This document shows, piece after piece, positions 13,501 to 24,865 of a stretch of DNA of 64,000 bases. Made by a program: the position numbers and the translations under genes. Position 1 is the first letter of the stretch. Each line of letters opens with the position of its first letter. Where the stretch lies: NCBI GenBank assembly GCA_963402885.1, contig OY727099.1, positions 3,894,001 through 3,958,000 of the forward strand, given 5' to 3'. Under the pieces are notes generated by a model that was not told the DNA's origin, searched no databases, and saw only the letters and a list, made by a program, of their open reading frames with translations. The stretch comes from Antedon bifida (taxonomy: Eukaryota > Echinodermata > Crinoidea > Comatulida > Antedonidae).

Positions 13501-16500
13501 GACCACTTTCACAGACGAGCGGTAACGGTAAGCGGAAAACCGCGTAGCTTATCCCACGTAGAATCTGTATCTATCCTGAGCGGGGAGCAGTGGGAACCGC
13601 CCGTCCGCTTCGCTTTTTGTGTAAATAGTTATAAGAAATAACATAGATTCTATATTTTTATTACCGTTACCGCTCGTCTGTGTAAATTGGCCTCCTTTCA
13701 TAGCAATGTTCAAATAAAATTAACATGTAATTGTCTTCTTTATTTTTCACATTTAAGCTGGTTCAAGTTTTGTAAGTTCCGCACTGAACATGAACGATTG
13801 TTGGATAGAAATTAACCGATGTCGAAGAGACAGGTCATGTGACAACGCCCTCACCACATTTGAAATGGCTTGTTCATGTGACGTCAAACAGTATTTCGCA
13901 TGCGTATCAGATGCACCAAAATGTCAAGAGGTAATCGTAACCGTTACATATCCTACAGAATGTAGATACATAGTCAACTTACTTTATTTCCTTTTTTGGT
14001 AAACACATAAGTGTACCTCAAACCTTACTTTACTTGAGTATGTTCGACATGTAGATCTTCCTGTTCATAATGTACAGTAATTTTAAATTAAATAAAACCG
14101 CAACATACGTTTACACAGTACTGTATTTAAAATCAATGGCGTTAAATGATGCGCAACTGTAACGCGTTGTTTTAGTTGCATAGAAAGCTTTCATTACCAC
14201 GCGCAACTCCAATACGAAAAGAATTCACTATGCTCAGAAAAATATGAGCATGTGTATTATTACTATTTTACTCGAGAGCTACGTAGAGTAGAAATGAATT
14301 ATACTGAACCAATGCTGATGCCTACAATTATCTTTTTTTAATATATTTCCGACAGGCAAGAGATGGATTAGATACGTTTAATCTGGTGAATTGCGGCTGC
14401 CCGGAGACTATGAAACACAAGAAACGCTGTCAGTTTGTCTACGATAAGTTGTTTAACAATCCCTGTATTGATGGTAAATAAGCAATCATTTATTTGTACT
14501 ATTATAAAAAAAGTATGACACCCCTGGGAACCTAAAAACTTAGATCCCAAAAGGACGCGACGCAAGAAAGTAAGCCCAGTGCAAGCGAGTTGACCAATGA
14601 CAAGCACAGTTCGAATAATCCACCACTCTGTGATTGGTCAAATTCAATTGCATTGCGCTTACGCCATATAGTAGTATTCCAAACGAGAGGGTTCTACTGT
14701 ATGTCTATTTATCTATTCTTTTAAATTCTTCAGGTTTTTTTTAAATATTTCATTTTTTTTTATCATTAGTGAGCCGCCGGGAAAAGTACAATGTCATTAA
14801 TGTATAAATTACACAAATATAACTAATGTAAACAACTATCTTATATGAATAAATCACAATTCTGTCTCGCCTAAAATTACACTGTCACATAGATGTTATA
14901 CCCCTGTGAATTTCGCCTCTGAGAATTCAGCCCCTGGACCAAAATCCTAGATTAAATCTAAATCGCAAACGCCCACTCGTAATGAAAACTGCTACCATAA
15001 ATTATTTAGAGGATTACCATGGAACAGATTTTATTGTTTATAACAAATGTTGGAGGTGTTTAATGGTGTTTTTTTTTCAAACGGCATATTCGTAATGGTT
15101 GTCATAATCCTTTCAAACGATAAACGTCTACCCACACAATTAATATAGATATAAGTATATAGATCCTTCTTGAAAGAAGTAATGAAATCACAATAAATCT
15201 TGAATATCTTTGAATATAAACTTTTTTAGATAATCAAAATATACAGGGATTCGTTCTCTCGTTGTATTATTCAGTGATTATCCCTCTTATAAAGAGTTAA
15301 ATATTATTATCTACGCAAACAAAGTTATAGCGTAATAAGAACGTATGTCAACTCACTAGCATTAGAGAGTTTGAGCAAATTAACGTATACTTATAGAGAT
15401 ACGGATAAATTTATTTCCATTTTTTGCGACCGTTTACCTGATTCCCAGTGCTGTATCTGAGCATCAGACCGTTAGAGGGCAGATACTTCCTGTGCGAACC
15501 GAAAGTTCATTGTTTGTCTACAAAACATTGGCCTAAGACGAGGTAATATTTACGAGTTTCGCTTTCTGCGGGTGAAACCAATTATTGCAGGCGACGATTG
15601 TACACGGCATATCCATGGGAGGTATTTTGTTATCCGATAAACTTTATAATACAGTATAGACATTCGGTTTTTTCTGCTGGCAACACTCTTGTAATCTAGT
15701 TTAATAGATAGTCTTGTCAACAATTTTCACTTCTTTTACCTCACTTTATAACTAGTGTAGCAATTCAATTTTCAACAAATAAATAAAGTTTTAGAAACGT
15801 ATCGACAATCTGTATCTTGAGCGGTATCGATGTCGCACTTTCACCCACTTTGGACAATGCTCAAACTGTCAGTTAAAGAGTGGGGCTCTGTGGGCTTCAA
15901 TAATGTACCGTCTCACAAACATGTTATAGGAATATGCACACTTTTTACCCCAAACTTCCCTTCATTAATGGTTACCACATTTTTTTTTCTCGCAGGTTGT
16001 CAATCTAACAATGTGCAATCAGACACGGCACTTAATGGTATGTTGTTCGTAATTTTGAAAAACAGTTGATATTTGTAATTTGGAAATACTTTAATTTACT
16101 AATACTTCGAGGTTTTTTAGGTAAATTTATATTGTGAATTGTGAAGTCGGAAAACGTTGTTTCTTTGCCGACTTAGCGCATAAAATGGTGTTTTTAGCTT
16201 GCTTTTCGAGTGCGGCTCCGGTGGCATCAATGTCTTTTTTGAATGAAAAATAGTCAACATCGTAGGCCTATTGGCCTGTATCACGTTATACATTACAGTG
16301 AAAAGAGTATTAAATAAAGTTATGTAAATAAAATGGTTCAAACGGCCATGATCACATTGAAAATATAATTTATAAAGCGAAGCCTTTTATTTAATGAGTT
16401 TAAAATAGTTCAAATGTAAATGGATGTAGGCCTAGGCCTGAAAGTAGTTTGACCAATCAATACATTCGGATGATCAGTCTGTAGCTTGTGATTGGTCAAG

Positions 16501-19500
16501 CTTCATATTCTCATTGTATTCTAAGAGCCGAATATTAATATGGATCGCCAGTGGTGTACACAAATGTAAAATATTTATTGTTGTTTTACCTCATTCCAGC
16601 CAAGATGCTACCGTACCAAGACGCTATAAACAAATGTACAGAATCAGATGACGTTTGTCTTGATAGCTTAGTAGCCTTTTCCAGAGAATGTCACAACTGT
16701 TCACAGGCTGAGTGTCAGCAAGCAACGGGTGATTTCATCAGGCATGTAGATCCAATAATATCACACGCCGTGTTGTTCAGTGACTGCAAGAGGGCCAAGA
16801 ATGGTGACGGATGTGTGGATACCACTTCTGAACGCGAGTGCGGCACGATAGTGTCGCCAGTGCCTAACTGTTTGGAACTTCCTATTCGATGTGGACAAAT
16901 TCTTGGATGCCAGTAAGTATGAAAATACCGCCATTGGCACAGGATCTGATAATTTAGGGATTTGAAGGTAGAAAAAAATGAAAAACTTACTATTTATATG
17001 CTTCTCTTCTTTTGTCAGATCTTTCCATTCTCCCATTTCACATAGGAACAATCCTGGTAGACCGTCTCTTTCTGACAAAAAAAACATAAAAATAAAGCAT
17101 AAGGTAAAGTTAACTTTTGTAAATATCTTTTAGGGTACAATTTCAGAATTTCCAGAACCACTGTGATCCAAACAGATGCAATCAGGATGTTTACAGTTCG
17201 TGCCGGACCGCATACGCTGCTCTTTTCGAAACCCCGATTGCTATCAAATGTACGTGCGACCCAAACGCCGTGGACTTTTCAGAATGCCGAGTTTTTCAAC
17301 GCCGTGTTTCAGAAAATAGTTGTGTTGGTAGGTGAAAAAACCCCAAAATTTAGGAAACATAAATTTCTCCTAATCTCTACTCGTTATTTTGTGTATTGTA
17401 TTACATTGTCTACTTTTTCTCTAAAACTTGGTTCTCACTAGCGACGCAACATAACGCAACCTACGCAACGTAAGAAAATACCCTTCCAATCATGGTGTTT
17501 GCCCCCGCCTGCGTGAAATCAAACCTATGATGTTTGCATCACTATTTCGTCGTCGGTTCCCACTTGTGATTACGCAATACAGCACTTTGCGTCGATACGT
17601 CGCTGCGTTGCGTTCTAGTGGGAACCACGCTTAAGCTTGGTACCCACTAGCGACGCAACGTAACGCAACCTACGCAACGTAAGAAAATGCCCTTCCAATA
17701 ATTGTGTTTTCCCCCGCCTGCGTGAAATCAAACCTGCGATTTTTGCAACACTGTTGCGTCGTCGGTTCCCACTTGTGATTACGCAATACTACTATCACTT
17801 TGCGTCGATACGTCGCTGCGTTGCGTTCTAGTGGGAACCACGCTTAAGCTTGGTACCCACTGTCTGCTTTACTTTAATTCAATCAACATCCTTTTTATTA
17901 GGACCCTTATACCACATTACAGAATCGGCATGGTTTTTGCGCTATATTTAACTTTACTACTTACTCCTCTCACGTGTGTAATTTAATAAAAGCATGTAAT
18001 TCATTCTCATCAGTGACTTCCGGCATTTTCTCAACATGTTTCCTTAATTACATTGCAACACATTAGCTTATCTAATGTTTATCTATTTTTCTAATTTCAG
18101 ATAAATCAATTATTTATTACCAGGATCCGACGTTGGAAGAACGCAGAGACTACGAAAGTACGTATTTACCCGTTTGCATATTGGAAAAACTATTTTAAAA
18201 ATTTGATATTCCATTTTAAATTTTTTTAAAAAAGCGACGTGTAAAAAAATTAAATTAAATGAAAAAAAAAATGGGTTTACTCATGGACCTAACTATTAAT
18301 ATTTTCGTAATTTAGGAGAAAAACATATTAGTTATACATTTTCAAACGTTTGACCAATGTCATGTTCGCAAAGTCTTAGATCCATTCATGTTGATGACCA
18401 GCACTCAAGTATTCGTAATTCAAAAAATATATATCGTTTTTATCTATTTTATCATATCTTGTTTTGAATCAGGAATATACTTGGTTATAATAATACTTAT
18501 ATATCATCATGCATATGAAAAGTAAATTAGTAAAAATGCAAAGTAAATTTGACAAAAATTATTTTTAAAAATGAAATTTAGCCTAGATTGCGTCTTCTAT
18601 TATTTGTTTCCAAGAGCGAAATAGATTTTACTTTTATTTCCAAAGCTCTGTCTACACTATCACACTAGTATGACAGACAAAATGTGATATGCCTAAATAT
18701 GGTAGTGATATGCCCAAATATTGTAGTGATGTGCCCAAATATGGTAGTGATGACATCATCGTGTCTGTATAATATGGCATCGTCACATTTTGTTGTCACA
18801 TAAAGTTTGATAGTGTAGACAGAGCTTAACGAAAACTATAACTAACGTAATACGTATTTTTTTTCGTCATCGTAATTGTAATGTTGCAAAACCTCTCTGT
18901 TTTTGTTTTGGTCGTAGTATGTACGATAAGGCTTGAAAGTGAAGCCAAGGCCCTACGTGTCAAGATTGGTACTTTTATTCGGGTAAGCTTTATATGCCAT
19001 ACTTTAAAAATCTCTTTCTATGCCCAAACACATCTTAACTATACGATTAATGTTGTATATTATGTGCAACCATTTACCATAAACTTCTTTTTTCAATTCA
19101 ATTCATTTCCACAATATTATAACATACATACAGTATAATAAATGCAATAAAGTCATCATGTGGGGGGAGAGTCATATAAGTCAGAAAGACTTTAAGTTTG
19201 ACCCACCACAAGATATAACATTATTAAATACGAATACGAAAAAGAGAAAAAAAATATATATATACATAAACTAATAATAAATAATAAAAAATAAAGCTAC
19301 AATTTCTATTTAAATCATATTATCCGATCCTAACTGGTCTTATAAAATACATATATTTAACGTTCATCATACTAATTTAAATTTAGAAGTATTAGATGCA
19401 TTTTTAATATCTACATGGATTGAATTCCATAATTTAGCTCCTTGGTATTTAATAGAGTTCTTGATCAAATTGTGTGTACATTTAGGTAAAATATAATTAC

Positions 19501-22388
19501 TTCTTTGATAATGGTCACTACAGGTTCCAAATTCTGAAGGCGAATCTTCAATTTGCCAGTGTAAAGCTGACAGAAAACTCGGCTACTGCCATGCTATCCC
19601 TGATGGCCAGAATTTGTCTTGTGAGGAAACCCAAAGCACAGTTTACAATGGTTTGTATTGTTGCATAATTACTGTTATTTTAAAGTAAAGCTTGGTTCCC
19701 ACTACCGACGTAACGTAACGCAATCTACGCAACGTAAGCAAATGCCTTTCTAATAATTGTGTTTGCCCCCGCCTGCGTGAAATCAAACCTGCGATGTTTG
19801 CAGCACTATTGCGTCGTCGGTTCCGATTTGTGATTACGCAATACAACACTTTGCGTCGCTACGTTGCCTTCTAGTGGGAAACCACGCTTAAAGAACCCTA
19901 TCTAAGGCGTGGTTCCCACTAGCGACGCAACGTAACGCAACGCAGCGACGTTATTACGCAAAGTGCTGTATTGCGTAATCACAAGTGGGAATCGACGACG
20001 AAACAGTGCTGCAAACATCGCATGTTTGATTTCACGCAGGCGGGGGAAAACACAATTATCAGAAGGGCATTTTTTTACGTTGGTTGCGTAGGTTGCGTTA
20101 CGTTGCGTCGTTAGTGGGAACCAAGCTTTACCATATAGAACGCAACACAAGGACGTCAGCTCAACGCAAGTAACACAACGCGATGGATCATGCGAACTGT
20201 CGCTTGTGATTGGTCAACTCACAAAGAGTTTGGCTTTACGTCCTTGGAACCAAGTTGACACTTTTATCCACGTAAAGGAAACGTGTTGTTTTTTCGTGAT
20301 CATTTGAAATATGTGTACATTAATCAATTATATTCTATCTGATGTATGTCTGTAGATGATCTAGCCTTATGTACAATAGGCCTACGTTAGATTTTTTATT
20401 TATGTCTTTGTTGTTTTTTTTTCTATGTTATAGAGAATGATTCAACACATAGAAATGGAATTTGTGCATGTATTTCTGGTGAATTTATATGCTCAAAACC
20501 TGAAAATGAACTCAGCGACTATCAGTTAAACAGTAAGTAGATATAAAATGTTCCAAACACAGTCACAATTACAACAATCATTTCAAATGTTACAGTTAAT
20601 TGTGGTGAAATCCATTTTTCCCATTGAAATAACAACAAAGTTGTATCATTCCTATATAAGTTATTTTCACTAAATACGCAAAAGTTCGATTGATATGAAA
20701 CTAAATACAAAAACTGAGCGACAGAGGGCATGCTATGTCATTGAAAATAATGATAGCTCGAGATTTTAAAACGTTTTGTGATGTCAGCATTTTATCAATC
20801 CTGAAAATCAGTAGGAATGTTTATTTGTTTTACAGGATATAAAAGAGAAAATCAGGACAATTTAGTAAAATTTAAAGTTACCAAAAAGATTTTACACTTT
20901 CAGATGGACAAACATACTTATTCATCGGATACAGTAGTAGTGAATTACAGTATGTTAGTGAGTTTATCGGGGAGCAGGTACCAGATGCCGTGTTTCATAA
21001 ACAGTTGCAAGAACTATTGGATAATGAGACCAAAGTCTCTTCTAAGGTATTTATGCAACTTACAAGTTCCGTAAATTTGACCAATGTCTACACACATTCC
21101 TCCTTCCTCACACACGTGTGAATATACCCTAACCTAACCCTTAAAGCCTGGTTCCCACTAGCGACGCAACGTAACGTAACGCAACGCCGTTTTGACGCAA
21201 AGTGCTGTATTGCGTAATCACAAGTGGGAACCGACGACGCAACAGTGCTGCAAACATCGCAGGTTTGATTTCACACAGGCGGGTGCAAACACAATTATTA
21301 GAAGGGCATTTTCTTACGTTGCGTAGATTGCGTTACGTTGCGTCGCTAGTGGAAACCAAGCTTTACTGGCACAACATACTGTATTATACACAGGATATGT
21401 CGTATTATGTAATTTGCCTGTTAAACGGGACAGTACTGGTAATGATGGTAATTTCTTGGTTGGTTCTACTCACGTTAACAACACTGTAAATACATTATTA
21501 TTTCAATTCAACAGGTAGGTCCTACCCGTATAATAAATTCTATTTGTTGGAGATAATGGTCGGTGACCGTATTCACCAATCGCACTTACGATATTTTACT
21601 TAAGATGAAATGCAATAGGCCCATTTCCTCAATTTCACCAAAGAATATTTGAATGATAGAGTAGCCTACACTTTAGCGTATGTATATTACTCAACATTTG
21701 TAACAACACATTCCGACCTTTGAATACATTTAATTAGAATACATACTCAATAATATTTAGTGTATCAATTCATCATTAACAATATATATTATTTTGTTTA
21801 GTGTACGTTGGTTCTGATTCCAATAACGACCAGAGGAAACCTACTGTTCAGGTCAGTAGAAGAGGAAAGTGACCCTAACCAGGTACGTCAGCTTTAAAGG
21901 TGGTGAGGACGATGACGCAACGATGATGATTTTAAATTAGATGATGATTTTGTAATAAGATAATGCCACTGGTAGACCTAACTATAATGTTTGGTCTCAA
22001 GACGCAACGTAAGGACAACTCAATCAATGTGGCCAGTCATCGCCTAATGATAAACAAAGCTCGTCCACAAAGTTGTGTTTTTCTCAACACCAAATGCAAA
22101 CATTTATGGAAATAACTTCTCATAAATATACTATATTCTTTTCAGACATCAGTTACCTGTATAGGGTCTATGATGCACTTGGCTAGTATGATAAACGGTA
22201 GGAAAATGCCACTGGTCACCAGTCCAGTACTGTCTGTACTGAAAATAGCCAGCGTTGACTACCTTGACACCAGTAACAGTAACAATCCTCAACGACTAAG
22301 CCGATCGTCAGGTACTAGTCAGCATCTACCTCACTGTCTTTCATGGTTGATAGTGTTAGCCTCGTTAGTATTTCTAGACTGCTTTTAA
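9859..22388 (+). CDS. GDNF family receptor alpha-like protein (GFRA/GFRL type), 5' end missing
   Basis: Exons read as 9859-9996, 10401-10562, 11212-11277, 12469-12543, 13758-13930, 14356-14473, 15996-16037, 16600-16912, 17134-17327, 18101-18157, 18918-18982, 19524-19650, 20434-20532, 20904-21046, 21802-21882 and 22146-22388. All have AG/GT borders, and the phases join into 697 codons ending in TAA. The product starts with a hydrophobic stretch (SVVLLMLVTLVKS) like a secretion signal whose Met lies in an unseen upstream exon. Four cysteine-rich GDNF/GAS1-type modules follow, then a C-terminal region ending in a hydrophobic tail with no cytosolic part, as in GPI-anchored GFR-alpha. Vertebrate family members are co-receptors that present GDNF-type ligands to RET at the cell surface; ligand and signalling partner here are unknown. 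Four modules rather than three fit invertebrate GFR-like proteins. Sequons include NCS, NLS and NET. Small middle exons (42-66 bp) are the least certain. Confidence 0.84.
10171..10330. mobile_element. MITE family A, short variant
   Basis: Ends GCTTAGTTCCAACTAG / CTAGTGGGAACCAAGCTT. The interior has GAGTTGACTAATCACAAGCGATGG and the mirrored CGCTTGCCATTGGTCAAC. It lies in the first visible receptor intron. Confidence 0.75.
13135..13265 (+). repeat. Probable retroelement 3' end
   Basis: GCTGTTCTGCTTTCCCAGTTAAAATCCCTTTTGTATTAAAAAAAC resembles the TTTCCCCAGTTTCCAGTTAAG ... AAATAAATACC tail near 6495-6545. Low certainty. Confidence 0.35.
13510..13682. mobile_element. MITE with perfect 22 bp terminal inverted repeats
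   Basis: Left end 13510-13531 and right end 13661-13682 are exact reverse complements (CACAGACGAGCGGTAACGGT...). Similarity continues outward with mismatches. The interior has no ORF. It lies in the receptor intron before exon 13758. Confidence 0.75.
13758..14473 (+). CDS. GFRA-like exons 5-6: second GDNF/GAS1 module
   Basis: Exons 13758-13930 and 14356-14473. Translation gives NDCWIEINRCRRDRSC, MACSCDV, FACVSDAPKC, then VNCGCPE, RCQFVYDKLF and NPCID. The CxC pairs and the RCQFVYDKLF helix are the best family marks. Exons 3 and 4 (11212-11277, 12469-12543) encode an acidic, Ser/Thr-rich linker between modules 1 and 2. In vertebrate GFR-alpha the second module binds ligand; that role is inferred only by analogy. 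Confidence 0.83.
14540..14695. mobile_element. MITE family A, short variant, degenerate
   Basis: GACGCGACGCAAG start, inverted GAGTTGACCAATGACAAGC / TGTGATTGGTCAAATTC, and TTGCGCTTACGCC end, inside a receptor intron. Termini have decayed. Confidence 0.6.
16600..17327 (+). CDS. GFRA-like exons 8-9: third and fourth cysteine-rich modules
   Basis: Exons 16600-16912 (313 bp) and 17134-17327. Exon 8 holds about 16 cysteines, including KCTESDDVC, ECHNCSQAEC and RCGQILGC. Exon 9 holds HCDPNRC, SSCRTAYAAL, IKCTCDPNAV and ECRVFQ. The CTCDP motif in exon 9 matches the ECTCDP motif of module 1, so this is a separate repeat of the same fold. Exon 7 (15996-16037) is a 42 bp linker. Module borders within exon 8 are approximate. 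Confidence 0.8.
17424..17862 (+). repeat. Tandem pair of long-variant MITE A copies plus a stub of a third
   Basis: Copy 1 spans 17424-17633 and copy 2 17633-17846, joined through a shared CGCTTAAGCTTGG. A further AAGCTTGGTACCCACT stub follows to 17860. The two copies are close to identical, so the array is recent. It lies in the receptor intron after exon 9. Confidence 0.82.
18101..22388 (+). CDS. GFRA-like exons 10-16: C-terminal region and GPI-anchor signal
   Basis: Exons 18101-18157, 18918-18982, 19524-19650, 20434-20532, 20904-21046, 21802-21882 and 22146-22388. Exons 12-13 have ICQCKAD, GYCHAI, ICACISGEFIC. Exon 14 reads TYLFIGYSSSELQYV, resembling the conserved domain after the last cysteine module of GFR-alpha. 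Exon 16 ends with a Ser-rich spacer, then CLSWLIVLASLVFLDCF and stop, a hydrophobic C-terminus fitting GPI attachment. Possible poly(A) signals AATAAA follow at 22581 and near 23758. Confidence 0.8.
18642..18829. mobile_element. MITE family B with internal 21 bp triplication
   Basis: Terminal inverted AAGCTCTGTCTACACTATCA / TTGATAGTGTAGACAGAGCTT. The middle repeats GATATGCCCAAATATGGTAGT three times. It lies in the receptor intron before exon 18918-18982. Confidence 0.8.
19090..19523 (-). mobile_element. 3' fragment of an L2/CR1-like LINE abutting a receptor exon
   Basis: On the minus strand, 19510-19390 reads YILPKCTHNLIKN, KYQGAKLWNSIHVDIKN, the usual C-terminal block of CR1/L2 reverse transcriptases. 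A 3' UTR follows to a CAATTCAATTCA tail at about 19090. The LINE-like reading continues to the splice acceptor of receptor exon 19524-19650. Confidence 0.65.
19686..19890 (+). mobile_element. MITE family A, long variant
   Basis: AAGCTTGGTTCCCACTACCGACG to CTAGTGGGAAACCACGCTT. It forms an inverted pair with the copy at 19905-20128. Confidence 0.8.
19905..20128 (-). mobile_element. MITE family A, long variant, inverted relative to its neighbour
   Basis: GCGTGGTTCCCACTAGCGACG to TAGTGGGAACCAAGCTTT, with the core reversed (GCAGGCGGGGGAAAACAC). It is directly followed by a degenerate short variant (20133-20255). Confidence 0.8.
20133..20255. mobile_element. MITE family A, short variant, degenerate
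   Basis: Contains GCGATGGATCATGCGAACTG and CGCTTGTGATTGGTCAACTC, then TTACGTCCTTGGAACCAAG. Confidence 0.6.
21142..21364 (-). mobile_element. MITE family A, long variant
   Basis: AAAGCCTGGTTCCCACTAGCGACG to CGTCGCTAGTGGAAACCAAGCTTT, with the reversed core GTAATCACAAGTGGGAACCG. It lies in the intron after receptor exon 20904-21046. Confidence 0.8.
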
Positions 22389-22892
22389 TCAAATAGAAAC
22401 ATCATTCCATTGTAAATATCACTGCTATTTCTATAAGTATTATCAACAATAATCATTTATATATAAGCTTTACCACGCAAAAATGGTAGGTTAAAATCTG
22501 TTCAAGGAGTCTCAGAATTATCAAATTGTTTAGCAAAAAAAAAACCATTTTTAATTTCTTTAATATTGTTTTCAAAATAAAATAAATAGGCTATGTGTGC
22601 ACATTTATTTGAAAGAATAAAAAAACACTGGTTAGATAAAAACAATATTGAATTGAAACAATACTGAATTGCGCAAATAGATAAATGCCAACCTAGTACT
22701 TCTATCATGCCAACAATTAGTGCTGGTAATAGTCCCATATACAAATTGGTTTAACCCAATGTATTTTTCTTATACTTTATTGTTGGGTGTGCGCAGAAAA
22801 CGTGTATGTCTGTTATAATTGTACATCATCAGTAACTTATCACCATCAAATATGATTTGTTGTAACATTGTATTTAGTTCATTTCATTCGTT
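22389..22892 (+). other. Probable 3' UTR of the receptor gene
   Basis: Non-coding sequence after the TAA at 22386-22388, with AATAAA at 22581. The true end of the transcript cannot be seen. Confidence 0.4.
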
Positions 22893-23050
22893 CAGAGCTG
22901 GTTGCGGTAGTGGTTAGGACATTTGACTGTCATACATACGGGTCCAATTCCCGCTAAGAACACTCTCAGTTCACTCAGCTGTAAATAAGTACCTCTGATA
23001 TTGGAAAATATTAGGGTGGATACGCGGCGTGGAAAGGAACTGGCCACCCT
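22893..23050 (+). repeat. tRNA-derived SINE (Asp-like head), tail duplicated downstream
   Basis: GCGGTAGTGGTTAGGAC resembles a polymerase III A box, CTGTCAT an Asp anticodon loop, and GGGTCCAATTCCCG a B box. The flanking arms do not pair as an acceptor stem, so this is not a tRNA gene. The body (GATATTGGAAAATATTAGGG ... GGCCACCCTA) recurs at 23270-23347 beyond a MITE. Confidence 0.65.
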
Positions 23051-23268
23051 AAAGCTTGGTTCTCACTTGCGACGCAACGTAACACAATCTACGCAACGTA
23101 ACAAAATGCCCTTCCAATCATTGTGTTTGCCTCCGCCTGCGTGAAATCAAACCTATATTCGATATTTGCAGCACTATTGCGTCGTCGGTTCCCACTTGTG
23201 ATTACGCAATACAGCACTTTGCGTCGATACGTCGTCACTGCGTTGCGTTCTAGTGGGAACCACGCTTA
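23051..23268 (+). mobile_element. MITE family A, long variant, between duplicated SINE segments
   Basis: AAAGCTTGGTTCTCACTTGCGACG to TCTAGTGGGAACCACGCTT. An ~80 bp SINE segment (GATATTGGAAAATATTAGGG ... GGAACTGGCCACCCTA) occurs on both sides. Confidence 0.8.
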
Positions 23269-24865
23269 ACTCAGATGTAAATGTGTACCTTTGATATTGG
23301 AAAATATTAGGGCGGATACGCGGCGTGGAAAGGAACTGGCCACCCTACGACATAATACGTACAAATAAGCTGGCTCCTAATATATATATAACCAGGGAAG
23401 GGTGCTCCTAACAGCTATTTTTCTTACCTTCAGAATGAATATGGGACTCATCTTACCTTACCATTAATTCATATTATGTAGCATTACCATTTTAAATACT
23501 GTACAGTGTGTATTATTGACCACTAGATAATTATAATAGTACTACTTACTGCAGTTTATAATATTAGATAATATAAATTATATTGTATTTTAAAATTAAT
23601 TGAGGTAGCATTATAGATAGTTTTAGATCTAGATTTGTACTATTTTATATATCAGTCGCAACTCGCAGCAAATAGTTCAGAAATTATATTTTTGTATCAA
23701 AAGAATAATGTAAATATTGATAATAATGTATAATTAGAATTATGTGTACAGCCAGATTAAATAAAGTGTATATAAGACGTGCAGATTTTGAGGGCAGGAA
23801 TCATCGTTTAACAGTGTATTTATATATTGATGAAATACAGGAAAATATTTATAGTAAAAGTACAGAAGTTTCGTTGTCGGCGGCAAATTACAAGACGCAT
23901 CAATCGACTACGGAGATATTAGGGACTTTTGGATTTGAGTGTGAGCTTTCACTACGTTCACATGGGTGGTAGTCGATCGGTACTCTTTCATGACAATATG
24001 ATGAAAGTTTCGATTGAAGTTGACATTTATTTTGATACGCCAGTGAACGTATTACGTAAATACCTTTGTAATTTAGTGCGCGTGGGGCTAATCCACTGGG
24101 GACGGTGGTACGCGAATATGTAGTCGTACTTACACCAGGCTTGTTTGCCTAGCCTAATCATAAATCCCCTTTTATGAAGGGTGACTGAGTCAGAGAGCGA
24201 TCATGGTAAAATACCACTGAACAGGTTACTGTCACTTCATGAGCGTGTGCAGAATGAGTTTGAGACTCGAAAGGCGCGTATAGTAGTGGTCAGATTGAAT
24301 GCAACATATATTATCTTATCAATTCGCGGTTATATAATGGCCGTTATAAATACGTTCCTGTTTTTCGGCCCTTCTTTCTTTCTCTCCGGCCCTTAATTAA
24401 CCTATTTGAGTTAGGACCAATTTTAATTGCCGTTTCTAGATACAGATGACGACATTCTGATGTAGGCTACATGCGCATTTTAACCTAATACATATTAATA
24501 AAATTAATATTCATAGGTCATTGCAAATCGAAACTTGGCATTGCATGTTCTCATAAATCCGCTTTGTGTTTTTATAATCTCAGCAAAACGTACCGTAAAG
24601 GATTGAATAGTTGATGCTTGCCGTGACGTGGAAACGTATATATGCAAAGATGTCATTATGTATGCACGAATGTATGTAGACTACCGTACTTACCATTTTT
24701 TTTTTTTTTAATATCACCGAGTATTCATAACTTTGTAAACAAATATCTATTGGTTTCAAATTACGATTATCATATTATTATGCCTACACACGTAGCGGTC
24801 TTAGATATATAATTCACAGTTTGTGTTACAATTATGCATGTGGTCCCATTTTCGATGTTGCTATT

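Noticed and set aside
15470..15495. CTCF-like site (TTAGAGGGCAGA)
   Set aside because: Only a short partial match; no supporting context.
20817..21074. A single ORF MFICFTGYKREN... as a receptor exon
   Set aside because: Another frame starting at 20904 joins both neighbouring exons in phase and shows the TYLFIGYSSSELQ family motif.
22893..22970. A tRNA-Asp gene
   Set aside because: A and B boxes and a GTC-like loop are visible, but acceptor and T stems do not pair; better read as a SINE head.
23742..24396. Three ORFs after the receptor gene as a small gene
   Set aside because: No recognisable motif, no splice context, and lengths within chance for this composition.
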